Source: an uncultured Streptococcus sp.
GTDB lineage: Bacteria > Bacillota > Bacilli > Lactobacillales > Streptococcaceae
Reading direction: 5' to 3'
NCBI RefSeq assembly: GCF_959025735.1
Contig: NZ_CAUFJQ010000036.1
Location: 1 to 16,126 of the forward strand
Length of the DNA stretch: 16,126 nt
The notes beneath the pieces are model-generated. The model ran no database searches. It was not told where the DNA came from and saw nothing but the letters and a program-made list of their open reading frames with translations. Positions 6,666-13,741 of this stretch are shown here, piece after piece (position 1 is the first letter of the stretch; each line of letters opens with the position of its first letter). Both the position numbers and the translations under genes were made by a program.

Positions 6666-8858
6666 TTATAATTCTACTGTTGCAACTGGCGCATTTGCTG
6701 CCAATTTACCAGTATGTTCGACCTTAACGGATTTAATCGCATCTGCATTTGTGAAGACAACAATTGTTGAAGTTTCACGACCAGCTGCACGGATTGCATC
6801 AAGGTCTGCTTCTACCAAGAGGTCTCCAGCAGCCACTGTTTGACCTTCAGAAACTTTAACCTCAAATGGTTTTCCTTCAAGACTAACAGTATCTAGACCG
6901 ATGTGAACCAAGACTTCCAAACCATTATCTGTTACCAAACCAAGGGCATGTTTGGTTGGGAAGACACTAGTAACTTTACCAGCAACTGGTGAAACGATGT
7001 GGCCATTTTCAGGCTCAACTGCAAATCCGTCTCCCATCATTTTTTGTGAGAATACAGGATCTTTCACATCTTCGATGTTGATCACTTCACCATCTGCAAC
7101 AGAGTGAACTTCATCAGTTACCCCTTTAAAGGTTGCTTCAGCCTTTTGAACTGCTGTCATTTGGCTAGGAAGTGTTTCAGGAATGACTTCACCTGAATCA
7201 AGAACGTCTTGGATATCAGATTTCAATACGTCAGCTTTAGGTCCGTAGATCGCTTGGACCCCTTGTCCTTTCATGACAAGACCCATAGCGCCTTCAGCTT
7301 TCCATTGTTCTTCTGTTCCGACTTTTTCAGCGTCCTTAACGGTTACACGAAGACGAGTCATACATGCGTCAACGTCTACAATATTGGCACGTCCACCAAG
7401 AAGGTTAATAATGTTAATGACTTGTGAGCTTGCTGAGCTTGTAGCAGCACCTGCTGCTGCACCATCTCCTGCAGGGGCGTCATCATTTTGTTCATAGTTA
7501 CCGTTACGTCCTGGAGTTGCATAATTGAATTTCTTAATCATGAAGTTAGCAATGAAGTACATGATAAAGGCAAAGAGGACTGTTACCCATACAAAGTTAA
7601 AGATATCTAATGCCAAACCAGCGTTGATGGCCATTGGGGTACGTGTCAAGAACTCGATTGAACCGAATGAGTGGACACGAAGGTGAACCAAGTCAGCCAT
7701 TGCAAAGGCAGCTCCTTGAACAAAGGCATAGATCAAGTACAATGGTGTTGCAATGAACATGAACATGTATTCAATTGGTTCTGTAACACCTGTCAAGAAG
7801 GTTGCAAGAGCAGTCGCAACAAGCATTCCTTTGTATTTTTCTTTTTTATCTGGGTCCACATTGCGGTAGATAGCCACCACGATTCCCATCAAGATACCGA
7901 AAGATCCGATCATTTGACCAACTTTGAAACGAGCTGGTACGTATGCTTTAAGCAAGTGTTGATACTGACTAGGATCTGCTTTCTTCAAGTTGACAAGGTC
8001 TGTTACCCAAGCCAACCAAAGTGGATCTTGTCCAAATACAGTTGTTCCTTTGGCAGCACCTGTAAGAACTTGGTAGCTACCACCCAATTGAGTATAGTTG
8101 ATTGGAATGGTCAACATGTGGTGAAGACCAAATGGCAAGAGAAGACGTTCCAAGGTACCAAACAAGAATGGTGCCAATACTGGAGCTGTTGATTGTGAGT
8201 TGGCGATCCAAACACCAAATCCATTAATTCCTGATTGAACTACTGGCCACAAGGCTGACAGAACCAAGGCTGTTAGAGCTGAACGAACGATAACAACGAA
8301 TGGTACAAAGCGTTTCCCGTTGAAGAAAGAAAGGGCTTCTGGGAGTTTACGGTAGTTGTAGTATTTATTGAAGGCAGTTGCTCCAACGAAACCTGAGATA
8401 ATCCCTACAAATACCCCCATATTAAGAGCTGGAGCTTCAAGAACACTGATAAAGTAGTCCGCAACTTTAATTGATCCACCGAAGATTGTGTGAACCGTAG
8501 CAGCCTTATCAGCTAACATTGCAGATGTCACTCCGAAAACTGCACCGGTAATACGGTTAATCAAGATGAAAGAAAGACCAGCTGCAAAGGCACCCCCTGC
8601 ACGTTCTTTGGCCCAGCTACCACCGATAGCAAGGGCAAAGAGGATGTGAAGGTTTCCGATAACCCCCCAACCGATTTGTTCGAGAATTCCACCTGTAATA
8701 ACAAGTGGAGATAAATTCGGGTTGATCATAGGGATAGATTTCCCGATTGAAATCATCAACCCAGCCGCTGGCATGACAGCGATAACGACCATCAAGGCCT
8801 TACCGAACTTCTGCCAGAATTCAAAGCTAAATAAACTTTTGAATGATCCTTTGTTCAT
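6666..8858 (-). CDS. ptsG: PTS glucose-family EIICBA permease
   Basis: This membrane permease phosphorylates sugar as it imports it, taking phosphate from HPr. Domains run C-B-A. EIIC is at about 10-445 with many membrane spans and the GVTEPIEY signature near 358-365. A linker rich in Ala, Gly and Ser spans about 460-480. EIIB has the phospho-cysteine in VDACMTRLRV (Cys499). EIIA has KHALGL (His637) and the phospho-histidine in EVLVHIGLD (His652). Length (730) matches streptococcal glucose EIICBA proteins, which in some species also carry maltose, so the substrate is glucose and/or maltose. Two ATG codons stand side by side (8861 and 8858). The second is chosen because AAGGAGG is 7 bases away, against 4 for the first. 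The promoter at 8924-8951 is flanked by two LacI-family operator-like sites. Confidence 0.95.
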   Translation of the reverse strand: MNKGSFKSLFSFEFWQKFGKALMVVIAVMPAAGLMISIGKSIPMINPNLSPLVITGGILEQIGWGVIGNLHILFALAIGGSWAKERAGGAFAAGLSFILINRITGAVFGVTSAMLADKAATVHTIFGGSIKVADYFISVLEAPALNMGVFVGIISGFVGATAFNKYYNYRKLPEALSFFNGKRFVPFVVIVRSALTALVLSALWPVVQSGINGFGVWIANSQSTAPVLAPFLFGTLERLLLPFGLHHMLTIPINYTQLGGSYQVLTGAAKGTTVFGQDPLWLAWVTDLVNLKKADPSQYQHLLKAYVPARFKVGQMIGSFGILMGIVVAIYRNVDPDKKEKYKGMLVATALATFLTGVTEPIEYMFMFIATPLYLIYAFVQGAAFAMADLVHLRVHSFGSIEFLTRTPMAINAGLALDIFNFVWVTVLFAFIMYFIANFMIKKFNYATPGRNGNYEQNDDAPAGDGAAAGAATSSASSQVINIINLLGGRANIVDVDACMTRLRVTVKDAEKVGTEEQWKAEGAMGLVMKGQGVQAIYGPKADVLKSDIQDVLDSGEVIPETLPSQMTAVQKAEATFKGVTDEVHSVADGEVINIEDVKDPVFSQKMMGDGFAVEPENGHIVSPVAGKVTSVFPTKHALGLVTDNGLEVLVHIGLDTVSLEGKPFEVKVSEGQTVAAGDLLVEADLDAIRAAGRETSTIVVFTNADAIKSVKVEHTGKLAANAPVATVEL

Positions 8859-8894
8859 CATTCAACCTCCTTATATTGTTTAAGGCTTTGTTTT

Positions 8895-8910
8895 AAGAAA
8901 ACGTTTGCGC
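8895..8910. promoter_or_regulatory. LacI-family operator (MalR- or CcpA-like), proximal
   Basis: AAGAAAACGTTTGCGC is an imperfect palindrome centred on CG at 8902-8903. It sits just downstream of the predicted ptsG transcription start (about +7 to +22), a roadblock position. It matches a cre consensus only partly (about three mismatches). The GCAAACGTTT core is closer to what I recall for streptococcal MalR operators. Confidence 0.65.
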
Positions 8911-8923
8911 TTAATTTGTTTCT

Positions 8924-8951
8924 AGTATACCATATTTTAAAAATTTGTAAA
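8924..8951 (-). promoter_or_regulatory. ptsG promoter
   Basis: On the minus strand TTTACA (8946-8951) and TATACT (8924-8929) are spaced by 16 bases, and the -10 carries a TG extension. Transcription should start near 8917, giving a leader of about 58 bases. Confidence 0.85.
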
Positions 8952-8963
8952 GCCTTACATTCA

Positions 8964-9000
8964 TTTTTTTCTCCAAATTTTATCTTTTTTTATCTTTTTT
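8964..9000. repeat. Phased A/T-tracts with tandem TATCTTTTTT
   Basis: Runs of T (A on the coding strand) are centred near 8967, 8978, 8988 and 8997.5, about one helical turn apart, and TATCTTTTTT is repeated exactly at 8981-8990 and 8991-9000. Such phased tracts bend DNA. They lie immediately upstream of the ptsG -35 box, between the two operators. Confidence 0.6.
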
Positions 9001-9033
9001 AAGCCATATTCTTTTTAAAACTCATTCTTTTTT

Positions 9034-9049
9034 GACGCAAACGTTTCCC
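9034..9049. promoter_or_regulatory. LacI-family operator-like site, distal
   Basis: GACGCAAACGTTTCCC shares the core GCAAACGTTT with the proximal site, in the opposite orientation. The two centres are 140 bases apart, and this one lies roughly 85 bases upstream of the ptsG -35 box. It also lies just beyond the ritR terminator. Confidence 0.55.
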
Positions 9050-9056
9050 TTGAAGT

Positions 9057-9089
9057 ATAAAAATATTCGAACCCTCTAAGGGTTCGAAT
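9057..9089 (-). terminator. Terminator of gnd-ritR
   Basis: A perfect 10-base stem ATTCGAACCC/GGGTTCGAAT (9065-9074 with 9080-9089) has a 5-base loop, followed on the minus strand by ATTTTTATA. It begins 3 bases after the ritR stop codon. Confidence 0.92.
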
Positions 9090-9092
9090 GTT

Positions 9093-9791
9093 TTATTCTA
9101 ATGCGTCTTGCATGGCATAGCCAATCCCACGAACGGTCTTAATATAGCTTTTTTGACCTGGTAGATCAATTTTCCCACGAAGATACCGGATATAGACGTC
9201 CACAATATTAGTCTCACCTGTACTCTCGTACTTCCAGACACTTTCCAACAACTGATCTCGTGTCACCACCCCTTTGCTTCCCATCAGAGTCGCTAAGAGA
9301 TCATACTCTCTGCGGGTTAAACTAATCATATCTTTCCCACGATAGACGGTATGGTGTTCCACATCAATGCGCAAATTGCGGTATGATGTTGGGATTTTCA
9401 TCTGGCTACAATGTTGGTCAATATAATCACGTCCTCTAAAAATGGCTGTGATCTTATCTACCAAATCGCTGATAATAAAGGGTTTAACCATATAGGAAAC
9501 GGCAAAGCGCTGAATACTCTCTTTGTGCTCAGCAATTTTTTCGCGGCTATCCAAAACAATCAAAACAGAAGCTGGGCGAATCCGACTGATTTCCTCTGCG
9601 AATGTTTCACCAGACATATCTGACAAATCGTAATTAAACAAGATCAGATCATATTTGGTCGCAGCAATCAAGGCCAGAGCCGCTTTTCCATCCTCGACCA
9701 CATCAACTTGGTACCCTTCTTTTTGAAGTTCCAAATCAATGAAGCGAGCGATTTGCTTCTCATTTTCTACTAGTAGAACTCGTTTGACCAT
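9093..9791 (-). CDS. ritR: Orphan OmpR-type response regulator RitR
   Basis: RitR of S. pneumoniae represses iron uptake and is controlled by redox state instead of a histidine kinase. This 232-residue protein has a receiver domain (1-115), a linker helix and an OmpR/PhoB winged-helix domain (about 130-228, with LTRREYDLLATL and SYIKTVRGIGY). The phospho-acceptor position is Asn53 (LILFNYD), the usual acidic pocket reads VENE in place of a canonical DD, and Lys103 is retained, so it is an aspartate-less receiver. Cys128 (IDQHC) is at the position of the pneumococcal redox-sensing cysteine. No histidine kinase gene is adjacent. It starts 9 bases after gnd, as in pneumococcus, without a visible Shine-Dalgarno, so translation may depend on ribosomes finishing gnd. 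A strong terminator follows. Confidence 0.94.
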   Translation of the reverse strand: MVKRVLLVENEKQIARFIDLELQKEGYQVDVVEDGKAALALIAATKYDLILFNYDLSDMSGETFAEEISRIRPASVLIVLDSREKIAEHKESIQRFAVSYMVKPFIISDLVDKITAIFRGRDYIDQHCSQMKIPTSYRNLRIDVEHHTVYRGKDMISLTRREYDLLATLMGSKGVVTRDQLLESVWKYESTGETNIVDVYIRYLRGKIDLPGQKSYIKTVRGIGYAMQDALE

Positions 9792-9800
9792 AGAGCAAGA

Positions 9801-11225
9801 TTATTTTTCGTCGTACCAAGAATAGTGGAAGGTACCTTCTTTGTCTTTACGTTGGTATGTGTGAGCACCAAAGTAGTCACGTTGTGCTTGGATCAAGTTC
9901 GCTGGAAGATCCGCTGAACGGTAGCTATCGAAGTAAGTGATGGCTGCTGAGAAGGTTGGTACAGGTACACCTGCTTGAACAGCAAGAGCTACAATGTCAC
10001 GAACTGATTGTTGGTACTTAGCAGTGACATCCAAGAAGTACTCATCCAATAGAAGGTTAGCAAGATCTGCATCGCGGTTGTAAGCATCTGTGATCTTTTG
10101 CAAGAAACGAGAACGGATGATACATCCATCGCGCCAGATAGATGCGATGTCCGCAAATGGTAAGTTCCAGTTGTTTTCTTTAGAAGCAACACGCAATTGC
10201 GCAAAACCTTGTGCGTAAGAGATGATTTTTGAGAAGTAAAGGGCTTGACGAATTTTTTCGATCAACTCAGCCTTGTCTCCTTCAAATTTGAATGCAGCTG
10301 GTTTTGGAAGAACCTTGCTAGCGTGTACACGTTCTTCTTTGTAGGCAGAGATGTAACGGGCAAATACTGACTCAGTGATCAGAGACAATGGTACACCAAG
10401 GTCAAGCGCTGATTGGCTCGTCCATTTACCAGTTCCTTTGTTTCCTGCAGCGTCCAAGATGTAGTCTACGATTGGTCCATCTTGACCTTCATCGTCTTTG
10501 CGTTTCAAGATATCAGCAGTGATTTCGATCAAGTAGCTGTCCAATTCACCCTTGTTCCATTCAGTGAAGATTTCAGCCATGTCTTCTGCAGAAAGACCAA
10601 GCAAGTGTTGCATGAGGTCATAGCTTTCTGCGATCAATTGCATATCACCGTACTCGATACCGTTGTGGACCATTTTCACGTAGTGACCAGCTCCATCAGG
10701 ACCGATGTAAGTCACACATGGTTTTCCATCTTCAGGCGCTTTTGCAGAGATTTCTTCAAGAACGTCAGCTACCAAGTCATATGCTTCTTTTTGTCCACCA
10801 GGCATGATAGAAGGACCTTCAAGGGCACCTTTTTCACCACCAGATACACCTGTACCGATAAAGTTGATCCCTGAATTCGCCAACTCTTCGTTACGACGGA
10901 TGGTATCTTTATAGAAAGTATTTCCTCCGTCGATCAAGATGTCACCTTTATCCAAGTGTGGAAGAAGGGCTTGGATAGTTGCGTCTGTACCAGGTCCTGC
11001 TTGAACCATGAGCATGATACGACGTGGTTTTTCGATTGAGTTTACGAAGCTTTCGATATCATAGCTTGGCACAAAGTTTTTATCAGGATGGCAAGCAATC
11101 ACATCTTCTGTTTTTTCTTTACTACGGTTAAAAATGGCAACTGTATAGCCACGAGATTCGATATTAAGGGCAAGGTTACGACCCATTACGGCCATACCAA
11201 CAACACCAAAGTTTGCTTTAGTCAT
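9801..11225 (-). CDS. gnd: 6-phosphogluconate dehydrogenase, decarboxylating
   Basis: Gnd oxidises 6-phosphogluconate to ribulose 5-phosphate with NADP, giving NADPH, pentose and carbon dioxide in the cytosol. With the start at 11225 the protein has 474 residues, the family norm. It shows the Rossmann fingerprint GVVGMAVMGRN (7-17), NRS (33-35) for NADP phosphate, the GVSGGEKGA substrate loop (126-134) and the catalytic block HYVKMVHNGIEYG with Lys184, Asn188 and Glu191. An upstream in-frame ATG at 11276 is rejected because it would add 17 residues foreign to the family, while GAGGAG precedes 11225. The promoter is an extended -10 at 11254-11262. Cotranscription with ritR joins NADPH supply to a redox-sensing regulator. 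Confidence 0.98.
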   Translation of the reverse strand: MTKANFGVVGMAVMGRNLALNIESRGYTVAIFNRSKEKTEDVIACHPDKNFVPSYDIESFVNSIEKPRRIMLMVQAGPGTDATIQALLPHLDKGDILIDGGNTFYKDTIRRNEELANSGINFIGTGVSGGEKGALEGPSIMPGGQKEAYDLVADVLEEISAKAPEDGKPCVTYIGPDGAGHYVKMVHNGIEYGDMQLIAESYDLMQHLLGLSAEDMAEIFTEWNKGELDSYLIEITADILKRKDDEGQDGPIVDYILDAAGNKGTGKWTSQSALDLGVPLSLITESVFARYISAYKEERVHASKVLPKPAAFKFEGDKAELIEKIRQALYFSKIISYAQGFAQLRVASKENNWNLPFADIASIWRDGCIIRSRFLQKITDAYNRDADLANLLLDEYFLDVTAKYQQSVRDIVALAVQAGVPVPTFSAAITYFDSYRSADLPANLIQAQRDYFGAHTYQRKDKEGTFHYSWYDEK

Positions 11226-11253
11226 GTGACACTCCTCTTTATAGTTTGCCCTT

Positions 11254-11262
11254 ATTTTACCA
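11254..11262 (-). promoter_or_regulatory. Extended -10 promoter of gnd-ritR
   Basis: Minus strand TGGTAAAAT, 28 bases before the gnd ATG, with a weak TTTCTT 17 bases upstream. It is the same TTTCTT-17-TAAAAT arrangement seen at the nrdR promoter. Confidence 0.65.
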
Positions 11263-11316
11263 TTTTTCCTCCTCAAAAGAAAGCAGAAAATAGCTTCCCG
11301 CCTTCTCCAAGAGGGG

Positions 11317-11343
11317 GAAGATCATGCAAGTCATTTGATCTTC
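11317..11343. repeat. Inverted repeat upstream of gnd
   Basis: GAAGATCA (11317-11324) and TGATCTTC (11336-11343) form a perfect 8-base inverted repeat with an 11-base gap. It lies between the flotillin terminator and the gnd promoter, about 55 bases upstream of the -10. It could be an operator; no family is assigned. Confidence 0.5.
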
Positions 11344-11380
11344 AAAACAAAAGTGCCCGAGAAACAGTTCTCAGACACTT
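11343..11380 (-). terminator. Terminator of the flotillin gene
   Basis: A 13-base stem (11368-11380 with 11351-11363) including two G-U pairs, a 4-base loop, then TTGTTTTG on the minus strand. It starts 14 bases after the stop codon. Confidence 0.9.
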
Positions 11381-11394
11381 TCTTAAGAATGGTA

Positions 11395-12873
11395 CTAATC
11401 TTCTTTAGAAGCTAACTCCTCTGCTTCAATGACCGGTTGTTCTCCTTCTTTGAGTTTGTTGACCGTCATATTGACCCCAAGAGCTCCTGCTAGCAATTGA
11501 CGAATATCAAATCCAGCTCCTTGAGAGACTTGGTCGATACTTTGCATAATATCGCCCACCATCTTAGAAGCATTGCCTTCCCCGTACATGGTGATCTTAT
11601 CCACCTTAGTTAATGGTTCTGCGACAGCACGCGCAATTTCAGGCAACTTGTCAACGACCATTTCAGTAATGGCTGCTTCTTGCATTTTCTTCATGGCTTC
11701 GGCCTTTTGGTCCAAACCTTTGGCTTCGGCTTCCAGTTTCAAGCGAATGGCTTCAGCCTCGGCACGACCTTTAGCCTCAATAGCTTCGGCCTCTTGCAAT
11801 TGGGCAAATTTCTCAGCTTCGGCTTGGGCTTTTCGAGCTTCGGCTTCTTTTTGTGTTTCGAAGAGTTCTGCTTCCGCCTTGCGTTGGCGTTCAATCAATT
11901 CTGCTTCTGCAGCTTGTTGACGCGCATATTTTTCAGCTTCAGCTTGTTTGCGGATGTTGGCATCCAATTCTTGCTCACGAACCTTAACTTCGCGCTCTTT
12001 GACTTCCGCTTCTTTTTCCTGTTTCATGATATTAGCTTCGGCTGCCACGCGCTCTTGTTCACGACGTTGCACCTCTGCCTCAATCCCTTTAGCGGCATCC
12101 GCTTTTGCTTGGGCAATATCTGCTTCTTGCTTGAGGGCTGCTTGTTTGAGTTTTAATTCGTTTTGTTTTTGCGCAATTTCAAGATCGGCTGCGACGCGTT
12201 TGTCGTTAGCCAATTTATCTTGTTCTGCTTCAACTTCCTTGCGTTCACGTTCTGCTTTGGCTTTGGCAATCAAGGCATCTTTCTTAATGGTTTCAACATT
12301 TTCAATCCCGAGGTTATCGATGACGCCCCCTTCATCAGAGAAAGATTGAACCGTAAAGGCGATGACTTCTAGACCCATTTTAGCCAAGTCTGGTGCTACG
12401 TTGTCCTGCACTTTTGAGGCAAACTCTTGACGGTCATTGACCATCTTACGGAGCTCCATCTGACCGATCACTTCCCGCAAGTTTCCTTCCAAGACATCTT
12501 GGACAGAATTGGAAATATCTGTCGTATTCCAGTTCAAGAAGTTTTCTGCAGCCCGGGCAATCATTTCATCGGTTGTACCAATTTTTAATTTAACAGCCGC
12601 ATCGGCACGGACGTTAATGAAGTCCAGTGTTGGGACTGCTTCTGACGTCCGAACATCTGTCGAGAATTGCTCAATATCAAGATAAGAGCGTTGTTCGACA
12701 AAGGGAATCATAAAGCCTGCTTTCCCACGCAAGTGACGTTGCTTCCGAAGACCGGTAATGACCACGACTTCGTTGGGTTTAGCATTGACATACCCTTTGA
12801 CCAACAAGATCAATACAAGAATGGCTACGATTACAACAGTAATCAACCAACCTGGAATAAATAAAGTATCCAT
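11395..12873 (-). CDS. floT: Flotillin-like SPFH membrane scaffold protein
   Basis: Flotillins organise ordered membrane microdomains and recruit signalling and secretion proteins. The 492-residue product has one N-terminal membrane segment (about 8-26), an SPFH/band 7 domain (about 30-185, including VVITGLRKQRHLRGKAGFMI), a long helical region (about 190-410) made of Ala/Glu/Lys-rich EA repeats expected to form coiled coils, and a C-terminal domain of about 80 residues. Length and order resemble B. subtilis FloT (YuaG, about 509 residues); the symbol is by that resemblance. AAGGAG precedes the ATG. It is a single-gene unit with its own promoter (12922-12949) and terminator. No NfeD-type partner gene, often found beside flotillins, is adjacent. 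Confidence 0.93.
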   Translation of the reverse strand: MDTLFIPGWLITVVIVAILVLILLVKGYVNAKPNEVVVITGLRKQRHLRGKAGFMIPFVEQRSYLDIEQFSTDVRTSEAVPTLDFINVRADAAVKLKIGTTDEMIARAAENFLNWNTTDISNSVQDVLEGNLREVIGQMELRKMVNDRQEFASKVQDNVAPDLAKMGLEVIAFTVQSFSDEGGVIDNLGIENVETIKKDALIAKAKAERERKEVEAEQDKLANDKRVAADLEIAQKQNELKLKQAALKQEADIAQAKADAAKGIEAEVQRREQERVAAEANIMKQEKEAEVKEREVKVREQELDANIRKQAEAEKYARQQAAEAELIERQRKAEAELFETQKEAEARKAQAEAEKFAQLQEAEAIEAKGRAEAEAIRLKLEAEAKGLDQKAEAMKKMQEAAITEMVVDKLPEIARAVAEPLTKVDKITMYGEGNASKMVGDIMQSIDQVSQGAGFDIRQLLAGALGVNMTVNKLKEGEQPVIEAEELASKED

Positions 12874-12921
12874 ACTTTTTCTCCTTTTTTAGAGGTCTCC
12901 CCTCTGTTGTTTATTAATCCT

Positions 12922-12949
12922 AGTATATCAAAAGAAGGCCTTTCCTCAA
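12922..12949 (-). promoter_or_regulatory. Flotillin gene promoter
   Basis: TTGAGG (12944-12949) and TATACT (12922-12927) on the minus strand, 16 bases apart. The -35 lies in the loop and arm of the preceding terminator hairpin. Confidence 0.65.
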
Positions 12950-12960
12950 AGAAAAGACCT
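12930..12960 (-). terminator. Probable terminator of the yceD gene
   Basis: AGGTCTTTTC and GAAAGGCCT pair with one bulge and a G-U pair around a 6-base loop, followed by TCTTTT on the minus strand. It starts 37 bases after the stop at 12998. The stem is modest, so some readthrough into the flotillin gene is plausible. Confidence 0.6.
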
Positions 12961-12997
12961 GTATTTATGTCTAAATTTATCAAATGCAATCTCTAGC

Positions 12998-13537
12998 TTA
13001 TTCTTCGTCAAACAAGCCATTTAGACCAGCGAAAGGACTGTTTTCTTCTTTCTTGATCGCTTGAGCGGCTTGGTATTCTTCTTCGGATAGGATTTTCCAA
13101 TCATTGCCTTCAATAAAACCTTGTCCAGCCTCTTCTTCTGGAGTGAGAACCTTGAGAGGAATATTGAGCAGAATATTATCCGCTACACTCTCACTCAGGT
13201 CAATCTTCCCACCTTCGATTGGAAGGATCAAGTCTTCCTCTAGGGCCTCGATATCTGCGTCAGACTGTACATCCTCCGCAAACACTTCTGTTACAGGATA
13301 GCTCTCTTGAAGCTCGACAGGCTCCATGCTTCGGCTAGATGCCAAAACGATGGTGTAGCTCAACTGGTAATCCAAGATATAGAGGCCTGTATCATAGGCT
13401 ACTCGTCCTGTCGCTGTCACATTCTTTAAATCAAGAATTTCTGAATTACGCTTTTGCAATTCCTTTAACAAATCAAACTCTTGATCAAAGGCTAGTCCTT
13501 CAGGATTTTTACGGATTTCTTGTGTATATAAGTTCAT
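12998..13537 (-). CDS. yceD: YceD/DUF177 family protein
   Basis: This is a 179-residue acidic cytosolic protein of the DUF177/YceD family, linked in E. coli and plants to 23S rRNA accumulation; its biochemistry is not settled. Visible parts are the N-terminal RKNPEGLAFD segment, the central ATGRVAYDTGLYILDYQLSY strands and a very acidic C-terminus ending in FDEE. The common partner rpmF (ribosomal protein L32) is not next to it here. The start at 13537 is chosen over an in-frame ATG 20 codons upstream because GAGGA precedes it and the longer version would begin inside the promoter. It is a single-gene unit divergent from the rgg gene. Confidence 0.87.
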   Translation of the reverse strand: MNLYTQEIRKNPEGLAFDQEFDLLKELQKRNSEILDLKNVTATGRVAYDTGLYILDYQLSYTIVLASSRSMEPVELQESYPVTEVFAEDVQSDADIEALEEDLILPIEGGKIDLSESVADNILLNIPLKVLTPEEEAGQGFIEGNDWKILSEEEYQAAQAIKKEENSPFAGLNGLFDEE

Positions 13538-13568
13538 TCTTTTGTCCTCAAATCTTCTAGATACTACT

Positions 13569-13597
13569 AGTATATCATGAAGCTGCCCCTCAACCAA
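13569..13597 (-). promoter_or_regulatory. yceD promoter
   Basis: TTGGTT (13592-13597) and TATACT (13569-13574) on the minus strand with 17 bases between, and a TG extension on the -10. It stands back to back with the rgg promoter. Confidence 0.7.
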
Positions 13598-13615
13598 GAA
13601 GTCTCCTCAAAAATT

Positions 13616-13624
13616 TGTTATAAT
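13616..13624 (+). promoter_or_regulatory. Extended -10 promoter of the rgg gene
   Basis: TGTTATAAT on the plus strand, a perfect TATAAT with TG extension. No good -35 is seen. Transcription would start near 13631, giving a leader of about 110 bases before the ATG at 13742. Confidence 0.75.
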
Positions 13625-13644
13625 CATGAAAAAAGATATAGAAA

Positions 13645-13709
13645 CTAGGCCAATTGGTGTTGTACACAGGGTCCCACCATCTCTTGGACAAAAGAGGGTC
13701 ACTGGCTAG
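13645..13709 (+). other. Possible structured leader RNA of the rgg gene
   Basis: The leader can fold as a three-way junction. CTAGGCCA (13645-13652) pairs with TGGCTAG (13703-13709) with one bulge; TGGTG (13655-13659) pairs with CACCA (13675-13679); CTCTT (13681-13685) pairs with AAGAG (13692-13696). No known riboswitch class is recognised. The fold was found by eye only. Confidence 0.3.
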
Positions 13710-13741
13710 GGCATTGAGCAATGTTAGATAGAGGAGAATTC

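Noticed and set aside
7671..8192. 173-codon plus-strand frame within ptsG
   Set aside because: Antisense to a conserved EIIC domain, with unusual Cys/His/Trp-rich composition and no start signals.
8897..8912. Proximal ptsG operator as a strict cre site
   Set aside because: It departs from the cre consensus at about three positions including both ends, so CcpA alone is not assumed.
11573..12349. Long plus-strand frames opposite the flotillin gene
   Set aside because: They are Ser/Ala/Phe/Leu-rich mirror frames produced by the Ala/Glu/Lys repeats of the coiled coil, without ribosome sites.
13626..13709. 27-codon frame in the rgg leader as a leader peptide gene
   Set aside because: Its ATG lies before the predicted transcription start and has no ribosome site; kept only as part of the leader finding.
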